From contig CM055895.1 in assembly GCA_029582155.1 (NCBI GenBank), positions 49,349,417-49,413,416 of the forward strand: a stretch of DNA of 64,000 nucleotides, written 5' to 3'. A program made the position numbers and the translations under genes. Below the pieces are notes generated by a model. It did not search any database. It was not told the origin of the DNA and was given only the letters and a program-made list of their open reading frames with translations. This DNA comes from Panopea generosa. Taxonomy: Eukaryota; Mollusca; Bivalvia; Adapedonta; Hiatellidae. This document shows, piece after piece, positions 1-12,203 of the stretch (the stretch's first letter is position 1; the number at the start of each line of letters is the position of its first letter).

Positions 1-135
1 ATATCCACCATAGCTTTATGTGGTGTTCTTGAGCAAGAAACTTTATCTATACATGCATTTCACTGCTTCTGACCAGGAAGATTTCGACCGTAATGTGTTG
101 TTAGAAATATTTTCACAACCGATGTAAAATAAATG
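1..135 (+). mobile_element. SINE family alpha, 5'-truncated by window edge
   Basis: This matches the body of a tRNA-derived SINE seen again at 221, 25485, 37757 and (minus) 39907. Shared landmarks are GTGGTGTTCTTGAGCAAGA, then a TTTAT...GCAT stretch, then CTTCGAC-like sequence and a TGTAAAATAAAT tail. The tRNA-like head would lie before base 1 or is lost. Its counterpart in duplication block A' is the SINE at 25485, so this insertion predates that duplication. Seen: the multi-copy alignment by eye. Inferred: SINE status. Confidence 0.6.
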
Positions 136-220
136 ATTGTTGCGTTCTGGGCTTCCAATGAATCATTGTATGGTAATTTTTTACTTTAACAACATCAATC
201 TAACGTGCTCTTACGTGCAG

Positions 221-424
221 CGAGTGGCCGTGTGGTAGAGTATCAAAGCAATGTTCGGAGGTTTGGTCCTCAAGCACTGCTATGTGTGGTGTCCTTAAGC
301 AAAACACTTTATATGCATATGCTTAATAATGGTATTACCAAAGAGAGCTTCGACTGTTATTTGTCTGAGTTTTGAGAACGCTTGTCGCAATAGATTTAAA
401 TTAAAATAAGTTTAAAATAAAGTA
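221..424 (+). mobile_element. SINE family alpha, near full length with target-site duplication
   Basis: A tRNA-like head (A-box region GTGGCCGTGTGGTAGAGT, B-box-like GGAGGTTTGGTCCTC) is followed by the family body (TGTGTGGTGTCCTTAAGCAA, CTTCGACTG) and an A/T-rich tail. It is flanked by TTACGTGCAG (211-220) and TTACGTACAG (425-434), a 10-bp target-site duplication with one mismatch. The head implies transcription by RNA polymerase III from an internal promoter. Mobilisation by a partner LINE is inferred; no LINE coding sequence is visible in the window. Confidence 0.7.
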
Positions 425-1685
425 TTACGTACAGGGACTCAATATTGTTATTGTTAAAACTCATTCCGGGAATAGAGAATAATAATACTTAAACCGTAAC
501 AAGGGATCGTGAGGGGTGTTCCATGTTCCATTACATAACAAGAACAAATTTTAAACCAAAACCACTATTCTCTTCATTTGATATGACTTGTAAGCCCAAT
601 ACAACGTTTAAGGGACAATAGTTTTACAATGGTCTACTAAGGGCCAAATATATTCACTAAATATATCAACAGTGATACAAAGGATCCTGAACCAATAACT
701 TGTATTCGGTGAATCGTGTTTGCATGAAGTTCGTGCACAACCTTGTTTAGTTTGTCGATTGAATGTAGCATATGCTCTATGTTAAATATATTTCGAGACC
801 AAAGTCAATTACATTTTCATTTCGAAAGAGTATGATCTATTTCTTATGGTATCCACAGCGATTGATCAGTATAGGTAAAAGCATAGAACATGATTGTATT
901 GCTATAGATTTATAGACATAGGTCATGTACGTGTTTACGAACATTGACACTAATACCTATATAGTATATATAACTAAACCCGAAACAGAGGTTGTCAAAT
1001 CGAGCATAGTAGTTATTCAATCGGTTGTTTGTGTAGGAAATAAACAAATAAATAAAAAATAACTTTGATATATTTTTGTTTTAAAGTTACGTACTATGCC
1101 TTGCTTAAGTGTAAATAACAGATTCAAACCCTACTGGAGTTGTGCTACTAGTTTGTTTCAGTATTGTGAGTGGAATGGAGGATTTAAATTAGGTGACATT
1201 TAGTAACCGTGTTTTATCAGCAAACTTTGGACCTCACCATATTTTTAATTGAAGTTTAGTTCATGAACACTAATCAAAACCCGTTTTACTAAGAAGATTG
1301 AAAACAGCCCATTGGTGACATATATATTTTGTTGGAGAATTCCTGTCGAAAAGTAATTATAGAGATGTCATGAGATCTTTTGTATCAAAAGTCCAAACAA
1401 TTTGCTTGAAATGCAATACTTATTCCGTCCGGACGGGTGATACCGTTAATATACTATGTTTGACTTAAGGTACCTTTAGGAACTTAACAAGCTTATTTCT
1501 TACAGTACGAGACTATATAATAGCATCAAAAAGATTCAAGTAGCGCATAAACCACTTAACATTTAATACTTTTGATATCCTTCCAAATCTTAATTTTAAT
1601 TAACATTTATCTGTACATAACAGACCATACCAGTAAGTCCCTCAATGGCTATTCCTTTTCCTTATGAGACGAACAGCAAAAATTC

Positions 1686-1686
<1 letters not shown>

Positions 1687-1738
<52 letters not shown>
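1687..1738. repeat. (CT)n microsatellite
   Basis: About 26 uninterrupted CT dinucleotides in otherwise unremarkable AT-rich sequence. There is no counterpart in block A'. Confidence 0.97.
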
Positions 1739-1743
<5 letters not shown>

Positions 1744-2584
1744 ACATAATATGTAATATAAGAACATCTACAGATCCTTATACTAACATTCAATGATATA
1801 TATATATAATTGTAATACTGTCACATATTTGATAGATTGATTTTGGGAGACAGATTCACAAAAGCTGTAAGCTTTCTTCTGAATCCCTTTCATGATTGAA
1901 TACAAATGTGTTAATTAATATGTGATATTTTCAATGTAATTGTATACTATTTGTAAATAAAATATGTTTAAACTAACAAATAAGGACATTTCTCTATAAT
2001 CTTTTTTTCTTTTCCACGAATAATACATCTTAGGGATTCAGGAACAAATGATTATCATTCATATTTGAAGTTTAGCGATATGGTTTATCTTAACTGATGT
2101 GCTTTAATGCTTACAGGCTATGTCAAATACTGTGCCATTGTAACTTTCACCTTGTTTGCTAAACATAGCAAAAGTGATCAATATGATCCATTGGAAATCT
2201 GCAACGTACTACATGTTTAGAGGTTGAACCATTTACAGATGCTCATCGTTCTTTCCTCTTTAAATTTGCAAAGATCGGAAGAATGATGGCAAAGTCCTTC
2301 TTAAGCCTTTAGTTCGGAGATGCTAGATAGTGGTTATTATATTCATGTTGCCGCAACTAAATTGTTATTGTCTTGCGTCTCTGGTTTCTGAAAATTCATC
2401 GAGTACGTGTACGTGTATTGTTTCTGAACATTATCTAATTATTTCTGTGTTTTAAAGTATACGTATGTCCTTGCTACTACTACTGTAATAGAACAGCCAG
2501 GCGGGGATGGTTTAGTTAACAGTCTCTCGTCGTATGGTATGACCAAAGGGGGATAGCGATGTTGGGTTTAAGCTCCTCAGTGGC

Positions 2585-4125
2585 GGCTTTGTTGATGACC
2601 ATTCTCAGAGGGTGATCCTGTCACTTAGTATTTCTGATACTGACCATTCCCAGAGGGTGATCCTATCAATTAGTGTCTTTGTTACTGACCATTCCTAGAG
2701 GGTGATCCTATCACTAGGCGTCTTTGTTACTGACCATTCCTAGCGGGTGATCCTATCACTTAGCGTCTTTGTTACTGACCATTCCTAGAGGGTGATCCTG
2801 TCACTAGGCGTCTTTGTTATTCACCATTCCTAGCGGATGATCCTATCACTTAGCGTCTTTGTTACTGACCATTCCTAGCGGGTGATCCTATCACTTAGCG
2901 TCTTTGTTACTGGCCATTCCGAGAGGGTGATCCTGTCACTTAGCGTCTTTGTTACTGACCATTCCAAGAGAGGGTGATCCTGTCATTTAGCGTTTGTGAT
3001 ACTGACCATTCCAAGAGGGAGATCCTGTCACTTAGCGTCTTTGTTACTGACCATTCCTAGCGGGTGATCCTATCACTTAGCGTCTTTGTTACTGACCATT
3101 CCTATAGGGTGATTTTGTCACTTAGCGTCTTTGTTGCTGACCATTCCTAGAGGGTGATACCGTCACTTAGCGTCTTTGTTACTGACCATTCCTAGAGGGT
3201 GATCTTGTCACTTAGCGTCTTTGTTACTGACCATTCCTAGAGGGTGATCTTGTCACTTAGTGTCTTTGTTACTGACCATTCCTAGAGGGTGATCTTGTCA
3301 CTTAGCGTCTTTGTTACTGACCATTCCTAGAGGGTGATCTTGTCACTAAGCGTCTTTGTTACTGACCATTCCAAGAGAGGGTGATCCTGTCACTTAGCGT
3401 TTTTGATACTGACAATTCCCAGAGGGTAATCCTGTCACTTTGCGTCTTTTTTACTAACCATTCTCAGTGGGTGATCCTGTCACTTAGCATCATTGTTACT
3501 GACCATTCCTAGAGGGTGATCCTGTCACTTAACGTCTTTGTTACTGACCATTCCTAGAGGGTGATCCTGTCACTTAGCGTCTTTGTTACTGACCATTCCT
3601 AGAGGGTGATCTTGTCACTAAGTGTCTTTGTTACTGACCATTCCTAGAGGGTGATCTTGTCACTTAGCGTCTTTGTTACTGACCATTCCTAGAGGGTGAT
3701 CTTGTCACTAAGCGTCTTTGTTACTGACCATTCCAAGAGAGGGTGATCCTGTCACTTAGCGTTTTTGATACTGACAATTCCCAGAGGGTAATCCTGTCAC
3801 TTTGCGTCTTTTTTACTAACCATTCTCAGTGGGTGATCCTGTCACTTAGCATCATTGTTACTGACCATTCCTAGAGGGTGATCCTGTCACTTAACGTCTT
3901 TGTTACTGATCATTCCTAGAGGGTGATCCTGTCACTTAGCGTCTTTGTTACTGACCATTCCAAGAGGATGATCCATTCTTAGAAGGTGATCGTGTCACTT
4001 AGCGTCGTTGTTACTGACCATTCCTATAGGGTGATCCTGTAACTTAGCGTCTTTGTTACTGACCATTCCCAGAGGGTGGTCCTGTCACTAAGCGTCTTTG
4101 TTACTGACCATTCCCTGTCACTAAT
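2585..4125. repeat. 45-bp minisatellite array (about 34 copies)
   Basis: Head-to-tail units of 45 bp carry cores such as TTACTGACCATTCC and GGGTGATCCTGTCACTTAGC. Some units are 47 bp with AAGAGAGGG in place of TAGAGGG. The unit length is a multiple of three but no long frame stays open, so it is not coding. A higher-order repeat of about 362 bp occurs: the eight-unit block starting at 3361 is repeated from 3723. Block A' has a single unit at the same place (about 28155-28190). Confidence 0.95.
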
Positions 4126-5904
4126 TGTGTATGCATATATTGTACTTTATTTTAGGAAATCAAATAAAGTCCAGGACTTTATGTCAGATTTGTGCGCGAT
4201 TCGACATTCTTTCACATGCATAAAAGAAGAAAAAACGATTTTAATTATACTAATTCCAATCCTAATGATTATATTTAATTTGAGACTCCTTAAGTGAATA
4301 AAAAAAACAAAAATAACTATACCCCACATAGTAAACGCGTAAGAATACATCACCTCTGTCCTGGTTGACATCAAATTCTCTAGATCTAATATCCAATAAT
4401 ATCTAAACGGCTTATGTTTCCATCATCAGATGAACTCTGTAACATTAGTTGGTTTCTTGTTAAATGATGAAATATACTGCGGTGATAAAATTAAACGCCC
4501 GCCTTTTATCTCACGATTTAGACAAATAAAACAATAAATAATTCCAGAAAATACCCACACAGTGTATATAAATAAACGTAGACGCTGACGTCATTGTTTA
4601 GTCTTTGCCTACACGCTTGTTTTTAAAAAAGACGAAGGTCGTATGAATCAACGCTCATTGATGGAGAATCCGAATTTGGAACGTTTTAATCGACTTTTAC
4701 GTGCACGGTTTGTGTATTTACATTGTCTCACGATCGTCATCTTCTGAACTTCAACTACATGTACATGTTTTTATTTAATTTTTCCTGTGGAAATTTTTGT
4801 CAACGACTAGCATTCATGTTCGGTAAACCAGAGTTGTGTTCAATGGTACACTATACATCTCAAATCTGAATATATTATGACCTATTTTATTGTTTCTCAA
4901 AACAACTTATGGTCTTATTGTGACGCCCGGTTAAATCGCTGAACCAAAGAAATCTATAAAACAATAACCCGAATAAAACAGCTAGGACTGGATCTAACAT
5001 TTGTTTTCGTTGTGTTGTATTATTAAAAAAACGCGTGGAACCATTGTGAACGTCATGTTGTTCGTATATTGTTAAACCGACCATCAAAATGTCGATGCTT
5101 TTTTGTTTACGCGTCAAAGAAACGCCAAAGTAGTCCGGCTCACGTGTTTTATCGAAAAATAAAAGTCTTCAAATATTGATGTTGTCCAATGAAAATGCTT
5201 TAAATACCTATATGATAATGAGATTGGAATTATATAGGTATATATTATATCTATTTTGTTCATGTTGCTTTGATGGCTGTGTTCTATAAACCATAAGGTT
5301 CCTATTGGTATATATTTTTAGTTTTGAAAAGTCAGTAAAATAATATATATTGCTTTGAAACGTATATTATATTCCTATTGTTTACTCGAAACGTCTAATG
5401 AATAAAAATGTGCATGCTTTAATCTAATAATAATATTCATTTATAACGAGCGTGTTTGACAAACACAATTGAAAAAGCAGAGGAAGGTAGTGTTAAGTTC
5501 CTTTATATTAACCTTTGACAAACTGTCTTTGTTTGGTATTTTAAAATATAATGGTCTGTTCTCAATTTATTTTCCGTTTCGTGTAAAGTGAATTTAATGA
5601 ATGAAGCTTAATGATATAAATGTTAACATGGCTACAGACTTGTTTATCATTTTGTATATTCAATCCCATTTACAAAGGACGATAGAGTTAATATAACCTT
5701 ATTAAAGAAAGCTTTGATGATTGGAATGATCGTGACGAGTATACTCCTGTATGTCGGAAGAAATTAATATATGCCTTTGATGTAGAAAACAAATCTGTTA
5801 AAACCATTTTAATCTAAAATTGCTTTTGTATTTTTAACTTGGACTAGTCAACTTTCGCGCAAAGTGTACGTGACTTATATATATTATAATTAGAAAATAA
5901 CTGA

Positions 5905-6115
5905 ATCAGGGATGTACAAGTGCATGTGTACACTCAATCAGAGCTGTACCAGTACATATGTACGCTGAATCAGGGCTTTACCAGTACATGTGTAAACTGA
6001 ATCAGAGCTGTACCAGTACATGTGTATACTGAATCAGAGCTATACCAGTACATGTGTACACTGACTAATGCTGTACTGTACAAGTGTACACTGAATCAGG
6101 GCTGTCCAAAACCCC
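5905..6115. repeat. Short 32-bp minisatellite (about 6 units)
   Basis: Degenerate units (TGAATCAG, GCTGTACCAGTACATGTG, TACAC) match the large array at 29725-31190. The right flank AACCCCGTTTTGT is shared with that array, which makes this the orthologous, unexpanded site in block A. Confidence 0.92.
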
Positions 6116-6447
6116 GTTTTGTGATAGAGAAGATTGTAATGTGTAAGTCTGGCAGGAGTGATGAATCGTTAAGGCAATTTGACTGTTGGCAATAAAATAC
6201 AAGAGAAAGATTGATAAAGAGCCAAATGGTTTAAGTCTACATATCTCTACAAACAGTATGAAGCCAACAACGCAAGCTTCAGAAATGTCATTTTATCTAA
6301 AATCATAGTTGACTAAAGAAGTTGAAACAAATTGGCTGCTTTCAAAAAGTATCCAATGCTAATGTCTTATAAAGGAGTTTGCAATCCGTGTTTTTGCTAT
6401 CAGCTATCTAAGACATTGTTAAATTTGGAGTGGAACACTAGCGGAAC

Positions 6448-6716
6448 AATGTTTGATGCTATCGAGGACTAACAGACGATCAATTAACCTAACCTCTCTT
6501 TTCTAGGATCCTGGAAGGTTACCCACTGTGTTAGCATACTATTCTTCGCAAGTAACGAATAACTTTCACACTTCAGTCAACGTTGACAGACATATGGCAA
6601 TGAGATGCGGTGTCGTATAGCAATCATCACAGAGACTGTGTCCGGCGGAGCTCCGAACTCACAAACCCTGGTCTGATGGTCAGACTGGGCTGACCGAGCC
6701 CGGCTAAGCGGAACAC
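6448..6716 (-). mobile_element. SINE family beta, minus strand
   Basis: Read on the minus strand: a decayed tRNA-like head (GCCGGGCTCGGTCAGCCC, then GTGAGTTCGGAGCTCC as a degenerate B box), then GTCTCTGTGATGATTG, a body ending in GGTTAATTGATCGTCTGTTA, and a tail at CCTCGATAGCATCAAAC. The same family is at 31441, 34625 and (plus) 45762. The copy at 31441 occupies the homologous position in block A', so it was inserted before the duplication. Confidence 0.72.
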
Positions 6717-7365
6717 GAAGTCCATGTTACATTTACTCAGGAAGGCGAGCATCACATTATTGGTATTGCAGTTAAATATGTCATAAATGACATTTTCTTT
6801 TACCACATTAATAATGTAAAACAAAATTCATTTTGTTATTTTGAAAGAACGAATGGTACTAATGTATGTTGAAATAGTTCTTCGATTCATACCTATGATG
6901 CTATACCCAAGTGAATATAAGAACTGTCGATTTGTACAATGAGATATCGATTTAACTTGCACTCAATAGATAAGAACTTCAGACGATATTATGTATTGTT
7001 TTTGGGACTAGACGGACGAATATGACTATTTGCTTTTTCATAATGAACACATGTTGTCATTATCACACGTAAAGCAGTTGTTACTATAGCAAGGAGCCAT
7101 ATCATATTTAAGGAAACGGACACAGTCAGGCACCACATTAGTACAACTATAAATATTTCATTAAATGAATCCGTAAAACACGTGTTTATACATTCAATAT
7201 TATATTTATACCCGTCATTATTTAAGTACACAGGACTATGTGAATAATATAGTAGTATATAGGTTATGGTGAATATATAAATAAAACCAATGTAACTCGC
7301 TGATGTATTCGTTGAATTTGCAGAAACCAAAACAATATTGCAATCATGGTTAAATGTCTAACAAT

Positions 7366-7449
7366 CTTAAAGACAAGTATTAAAAACTTCCGTCTTGAAG
7401 ACAAGCATTAAGTACTTCTGTCTTGAAGACAAGTATTAAGTACTTCCGT
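7366..7449. repeat. 28-bp tandem repeat, 3 units
   Basis: Three units contain GAAGACAAG, ATTAAGTACTT and CCGTCT. Block A' has one unit-like segment (ATTAAGTACTTCCGTCTATT near 31770). This unit is unrelated in sequence to the 28-bp arrays at 18690-22598. Confidence 0.85.
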
Positions 7450-8784
7450 CTATTTCAGGCTTTAAGAGAAACTCGTCATCATTAGTTCTTCAATCGCTAC
7501 GTTCATTGCACAGTCAGTTGTGAAAGCATTATTTACTTTGATTATGATTCATTTTTTTATCTTTCGTATTCGCACGCGTATCTACGAATTTGAAGTTGCA
7601 AACATGAAATTAAGATCATTATCACGTTGTTGACTTTTACTTACTGTCATGTTGGAAATAAAGCAATTATTTATTTGAAATTGAAATTAAAAACGATTGT
7701 ATTTTAGCAATGAGTTTGTTAAGGATGCGTTACTGACTGGTTAAAGTTAATTGCTCGTTGCAGCGATGGGCATGCGATAATCAAGATCGCACATGTGATA
7801 ACTGGAATTGAACTGTATTCAATCAATCTGACATACATTTTCCCCTAAAATTACTGATTTAACGAATCAACAGTATTCAATGTGTTTCACCTGTACAATA
7901 TCTCTCTATATCTCTTATAGTAAATATTGTCCCGTCTCTGACCAATTCCCTGACATTCCAATCCATACATTGGACCTTTTACCTTGTCAAGCAATTAAAA
8001 GTCTCAAGAATTATCTACAGAAAATTGTTTAACTTTTCTTTACCTTTAACATTTAGTGTCAGTATTTACTCTCCACGGCTGACACTTCCGCCGTATTTCA
8101 CCCGCATCCCTGACTGCATGTTCTTGGAAAGTAGTTCTGAGATACAACACAGACATACCTGTGATTTGTCAATAACAACACTATTTTATCTCACAGATAT
8201 GTATATTTGCACATATTCAGTATTTTCAGTCAATTATGCCATTATAAAACCTATACGTCATCAGTTCTACTAAGCACTATTTTCAGCCCTTACCCCCTAC
8301 GAACCGGAAGCACTTTCGTAGTTATGTGGCACCTTAATTTCTAAGAATGCAGCTATTGCTTAGCGTTGCCTATGTAATATACAAAACATTGTCGTGTAAC
8401 CTAGCAACATCCTTAATATCACGTTTAATGTCTAGAAAACGAGAAACACATTTAATCCATAAAATAAAAAAATGTTAATTGCGTGATTTCCTTGACTGTA
8501 ATAAGCATTTATGTTCGGATAACATACACCTGCGTGTACGCTTAATGGACATAAAAAGATATGTCAAATACAATTTAAGGCATAGCGATTTACGTCGTTA
8601 TAGTTACCATGACTGTGTTGATATCGACACTTAATCGTGATACAAAGGATAAGGATAAAACGTTTATAAGTAGCATAACAAACTGTTTTCACATGGCGAT
8701 TATTATAAATGTTAAAAGGATAACTAGACCTATCACTGAAGGTGGTGAATACCCCCGAATGCCGCCATGACAGAAAATGGTTAA

Positions 8785-10245
8785 CCATTGTATGAAGTTT
8801 TATTAAATTATATCCAATAGTTTTAAAGTTATGCTCCAGACAAAAAAAATTCTTAATAAAAGAGAATGTTATGGATTGAGTTTTTTGTATTGTTAATTTT
8901 TTATGTTTTTGTTAAAATTAAAAACGGTCTTTTTAATTATTGTGCAGTGTACAAGCTTTCATGGCAATCAATAAATGTTATACTTTTTCGAGTTATGTTG
9001 AGGGACGACAATTTTATGGATAAGAAACAAACAAGAGCACTAGGAATACAATATTGAACCTGCTTTGCTCGAACTCCATGTATTCATCAACTTGGTTCTT
9101 TCATGAACTTTATTAAACTGTTATCACTGATGGCTTTAAAAGTACTTTAAAAGTACTGCACCAGACATGGGAAATATATCAAAGGGCAATAACTCTGTAA
9201 TTAACAAGAATAGAGTTATGTTTCTTGTACACTGCACTTCCTGTCATTATATTCTACCATTGTATGAAGTTTGATGAAATTCCATCCGGTACTTTAAAAG
9301 TAATGCTCCGGACAAGGGAAATATATCAAAGGGCAATAACTCTGTTATTAGCAAGAATAGAGTTATCTTTCTTGTATACTGCACTTCCTCTCATTATATT
9401 CTACCATTGTATGAAGCTTGATGAAATTCCATCCGGTACTTTTCAAGTTATGCTCCGGACAAGAAAAAATATCAAAGGGCAATAACTCTGTTATTAGCAA
9501 TAATAGAGTTATGTTTCTTGTACACTGCACTTCCTCTCATTATATTCTACCATTGTATGAAGTTTGATGAAATTCCATCCAGAACTTTAAAAGAAATGCT
9601 CCAGACAAGTGAAATATATCAAAGGACAATAACTCTGTAATTAACAAAAATAGAGTTATGTTTTTTGTACACTGCACTTCCTTCCTGTCTTTATATTCTA
9701 CCATTGTATGAAGTTTTATGAAATTCCATCCAGTACTTTAAAAGTAATGCTCCGGACAAGGGAAATATATCAAAGGGCAATAAATCTGTAATTAGCAAGA
9801 ATAGAGTTATGTTTCCTGTACACTGCACTTCCTGTCATTATATTCTACCATTGTATGAAGCTTGATGAAATTCCATCCGGTACTTTTCAAGTTATGCTCC
9901 GGACAAGCAAAAATATCAAAGGGAAATATATCAAAGGGCAATAACTCTGTAATTAGCAAGAATAGAGTTATGTTTCCTGTACACTGCACTTCCTCTCATT
10001 ATATTCTACCATTGTATGAAGCTTAATGAAATTCCATCCGGTACTTTTCAAGTTATGCTCCGGACAAGAAAAAATATCAAAGGGCAATAACTCTGTAATT
10101 AGCAAGAATATAGTTATGTTTCTTGTACACTGCACTTCCTCTCATTATATTCTACCATTGTATGACGTTTGATGAAATTCCATCCAGTACTTTTCAAGTG
10201 ATGCTCCGGACAAGGAAAATTGCAACGGACAGACCGTCCGACAGA
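8785..10245. repeat. 147-bp tandem repeat, about 7 full plus decayed units
   Basis: CATTGTATGAAG recurs at 9259, 9406, 9552, 9703, 9850, 10011 and 10157, a spacing of 146-161 bp. Each unit also carries TGCTCCGGACAAG, CAAAGGGCAATAACTC and a GTACACTGCACTTCCT segment. Older degenerate units lie at 8785-8850 and 9100-9230. The array ends in a GACAGACCG-rich stretch (10226-10260). I associate the CAAAGGGCAATAACTC motif with abundant bivalve repeats, but this is from memory. Small open frames in the array repeat with the unit and are not genes. Confidence 0.9.
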
Positions 10246-10552
10246 CCGACTGACCGACAAAAAAATGATGTGCATGCCTGGATAGTATACACTACATGTA
10301 TATTACATTTAATATGTCGTTTATAAATTTATAATAAAGTTTCTTCTGCAGGGAAGTACGTCTTGTGTTAACATTGTTCGAATCTATGACATGTAGTGCT
10401 CATTGTATTTTATCATTGATGCAGACCCGTGCAGTCGAATATTAGAAATACAGTGTTATCATATGAACATTTATGAACAAAAAATAAAAATGATTGAAAA
10501 TAACGATAATAACGGGGGTGTATATGTATATGACAAGTGCATTACAAGTTGA

Positions 10553-10646
10553 TTCATTCATTCATTCATTTTATTATGTGTTCGTATGTTCGTTCAGTGA
10601 ATGATTTACAGATTTATTAATTTTTGCATTCATTCATTCATTCATT
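10553..10646. repeat. (ATTC)n tetranucleotide tracts
   Basis: Two short runs of ATTC (about 10553-10572 and 10629-10646) are separated by unique sequence. They may be tails of lost retroelements, but no element body is recognisable beside them. Confidence 0.8.
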
Positions 10647-11080
10647 AACACTTCTTCCGTCTTGGTTTATGACATATATGTCTATATATCACCTGCCTCT
10701 CATCTGCATATCGTCTTACTAATAACAATATGTATAATTAGATGATGAGGGGCGACTGAAGAACATGAGATTATGTATAATAAATACAACTTGAATAAAA
10801 CCGGTTGCTCATTCATTATCCTTGTCGAAATGAAAGCCAATGAGGTTATGTAAGTAATGTCTAATTCTAACTAAATATTATACATTTAAATGTTACATCT
10901 GTCAGACAGCTGTGACACTTATATTGAGCATATGACTCGTTAAAAATAATCTAATAAAAAGTAATCTACGCGTGTCATCCTGTACGTACGCAATTCAATC
11001 AACTGTTGATAAATATATTTTCAAGTTTTATTTAATAAAAACGCCCCTTAAGGCTCAAAAGTTTAACTTTTCTATGCAAA

Positions 11081-12203
11081 TTGACCCAGATTTTTTTACC
11101 TGCAGCAAATAGTTCACGAATTGTACGTTAATTCTTATGATTTAAATTTTGCCATAGTTTTATTATCTAAACAAATGATATATATCTATAATCGAAAAAA
11201 GCAAGAAACTCCAATTTGCATGTTTGTAACATCATTTAATGTTATCGTATATAATTATGTCATATAGCGTTTATCAGATACGATTTTGTCGCCGTATTTG
11301 CCATCATATGTATGTGAATATTCCCCATAAGTATACCTTCTAGAAATAATTGAATTCACCTTGCAAAAATTTGTCAAAAAGACTACTAAACCATAAAGTA
11401 CAAATCAGATTTCAATAATATACCTACTGATATTTAACCCAATCATAATACTGATATAGTATAATGTATGTGTTTTGTACATTGATTGCAACTTATGTTT
11501 ATAAAAGCTTTTAGGATCACAGTGTATTAACTGTAAGTTGGTATTTTCTAATACCGGTAATATTTTACACCCAAATCTCCACACATGCCATGGCTAACTA
11601 ACGTATACAAATGATCGTTATTTGATTATATCTTTGTTTTTAATAATATGTAGTGGACTCCGACGTATTGGGTTTGCTTCCGTGAATAATCATACTTCCT
11701 TTCATGGTGACAAATCATTTGAGGAAATAAATCGATGTGCCTGCTGTTATTGTTGTTTGTTGCTGTTATTGTTATTGATGTTATTGTTGTTGTTGTTTCA
11801 CTGTCAAACAAACCGTGGTATCTGTTAAAAGAGATATTGTTGAAGATGTAGATTGGATCTTGACATTAACGATATTTGTAATTAACACTGAGCGGTGTGT
11901 TCTTTAAGTGAAAAGTAATGTATTTGATTAATTATACCACTCAGTTGCAGTCTATATTGTCTATATAAGATGATATATGTTACAATTAAAAAGAATCCTT
12001 AGTATTAGGTAACGTTTTTTTTTTTAGAATAACAAATAACAAATACTTGCTCTTTATATTTGTGAAGAGAAGGTATCTAATATCGCTTTTAAAACAAATA
12101 TTGATTCTTGTTGTTCTATTCCAAGTCTTAATTTGCAAAATATATAAAATTGATATCGTTAAATCTGATACGCGTCATGCAGCTTATCGCTGATTAAGTT
12201 TTT
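11081..12203. other. No gene recognised
   Basis: AT-rich sequence with a TTG/TTA-rich low-complexity patch (11738-11803) that opens short frames on both strands. Nothing protein-like or RNA-like was recognised. Confidence 0.5.

Larger units (their letters stand above)
1..7450. repeat. Segmental duplication block A, copy 1
   Basis: This stretch is collinear with 25480-31800 in direct orientation. Landmarks in the same order in both are: SINE alpha; a TGTTCC(A/G)TGTT(C/T)CATTACATA segment (520 / 25740); a TCGTGTTTGCA...AGTTCGTGCACA segment (712 / 27610); CTCTCGTCGTATG (2523 / 28070); the 45-bp repeat; AAAATATAATGGTCTGTTCTC (5545 / 29027); the 32-bp repeat; AACCCCGTTTTGT (6110 / 31193); SINE beta; and CGCTGATGTATTCGTTGAATTT (7297 / 31709). 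Divergence is considerable and each copy has private insertions. About 1.7 kb at 25860-27540 has no counterpart here. Confidence 0.8.
7650..11080. repeat. Segmental duplication block B, copy 1
   Basis: Direct-orientation similarity to 43620-46340. Shared landmarks are AGTTAATTGCTCGTTG (7746 / 43675), CCCTGACATTCC (7949 / 43892), TACAAAACATTGTCG (8381 / 44207), CCTGTTTTCAC-like sequence (8685 / 44483), a GGGAAGTA...GAAGACCC segment (10352 / 45281), CATGTCATCCTGCACGTGCG-like sequence (10970 / 45635) and ACGCCC...AAGGCT (11041 / 46310). The 147-bp array interrupts this copy. Block B' instead has about 0.7 kb of other sequence there and, further on, a SINE insertion. Confidence 0.75.

Noticed and set aside
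4586..4593. TGACGTCA (CRE-like) site near TATATAAATA
   Set aside because: A single 8-mer near an AT-rich box in AT-rich DNA, with no gene start nearby on either strand.
6989..7330. Minus-strand 113-residue frame with hydrophobic segments
   Set aside because: It starts at TTG. The homologous region of block A' (31606-31809) keeps only a few residues (NSTNTSAS) before diverging with gaps, so the frame is not conserved between the duplicates.
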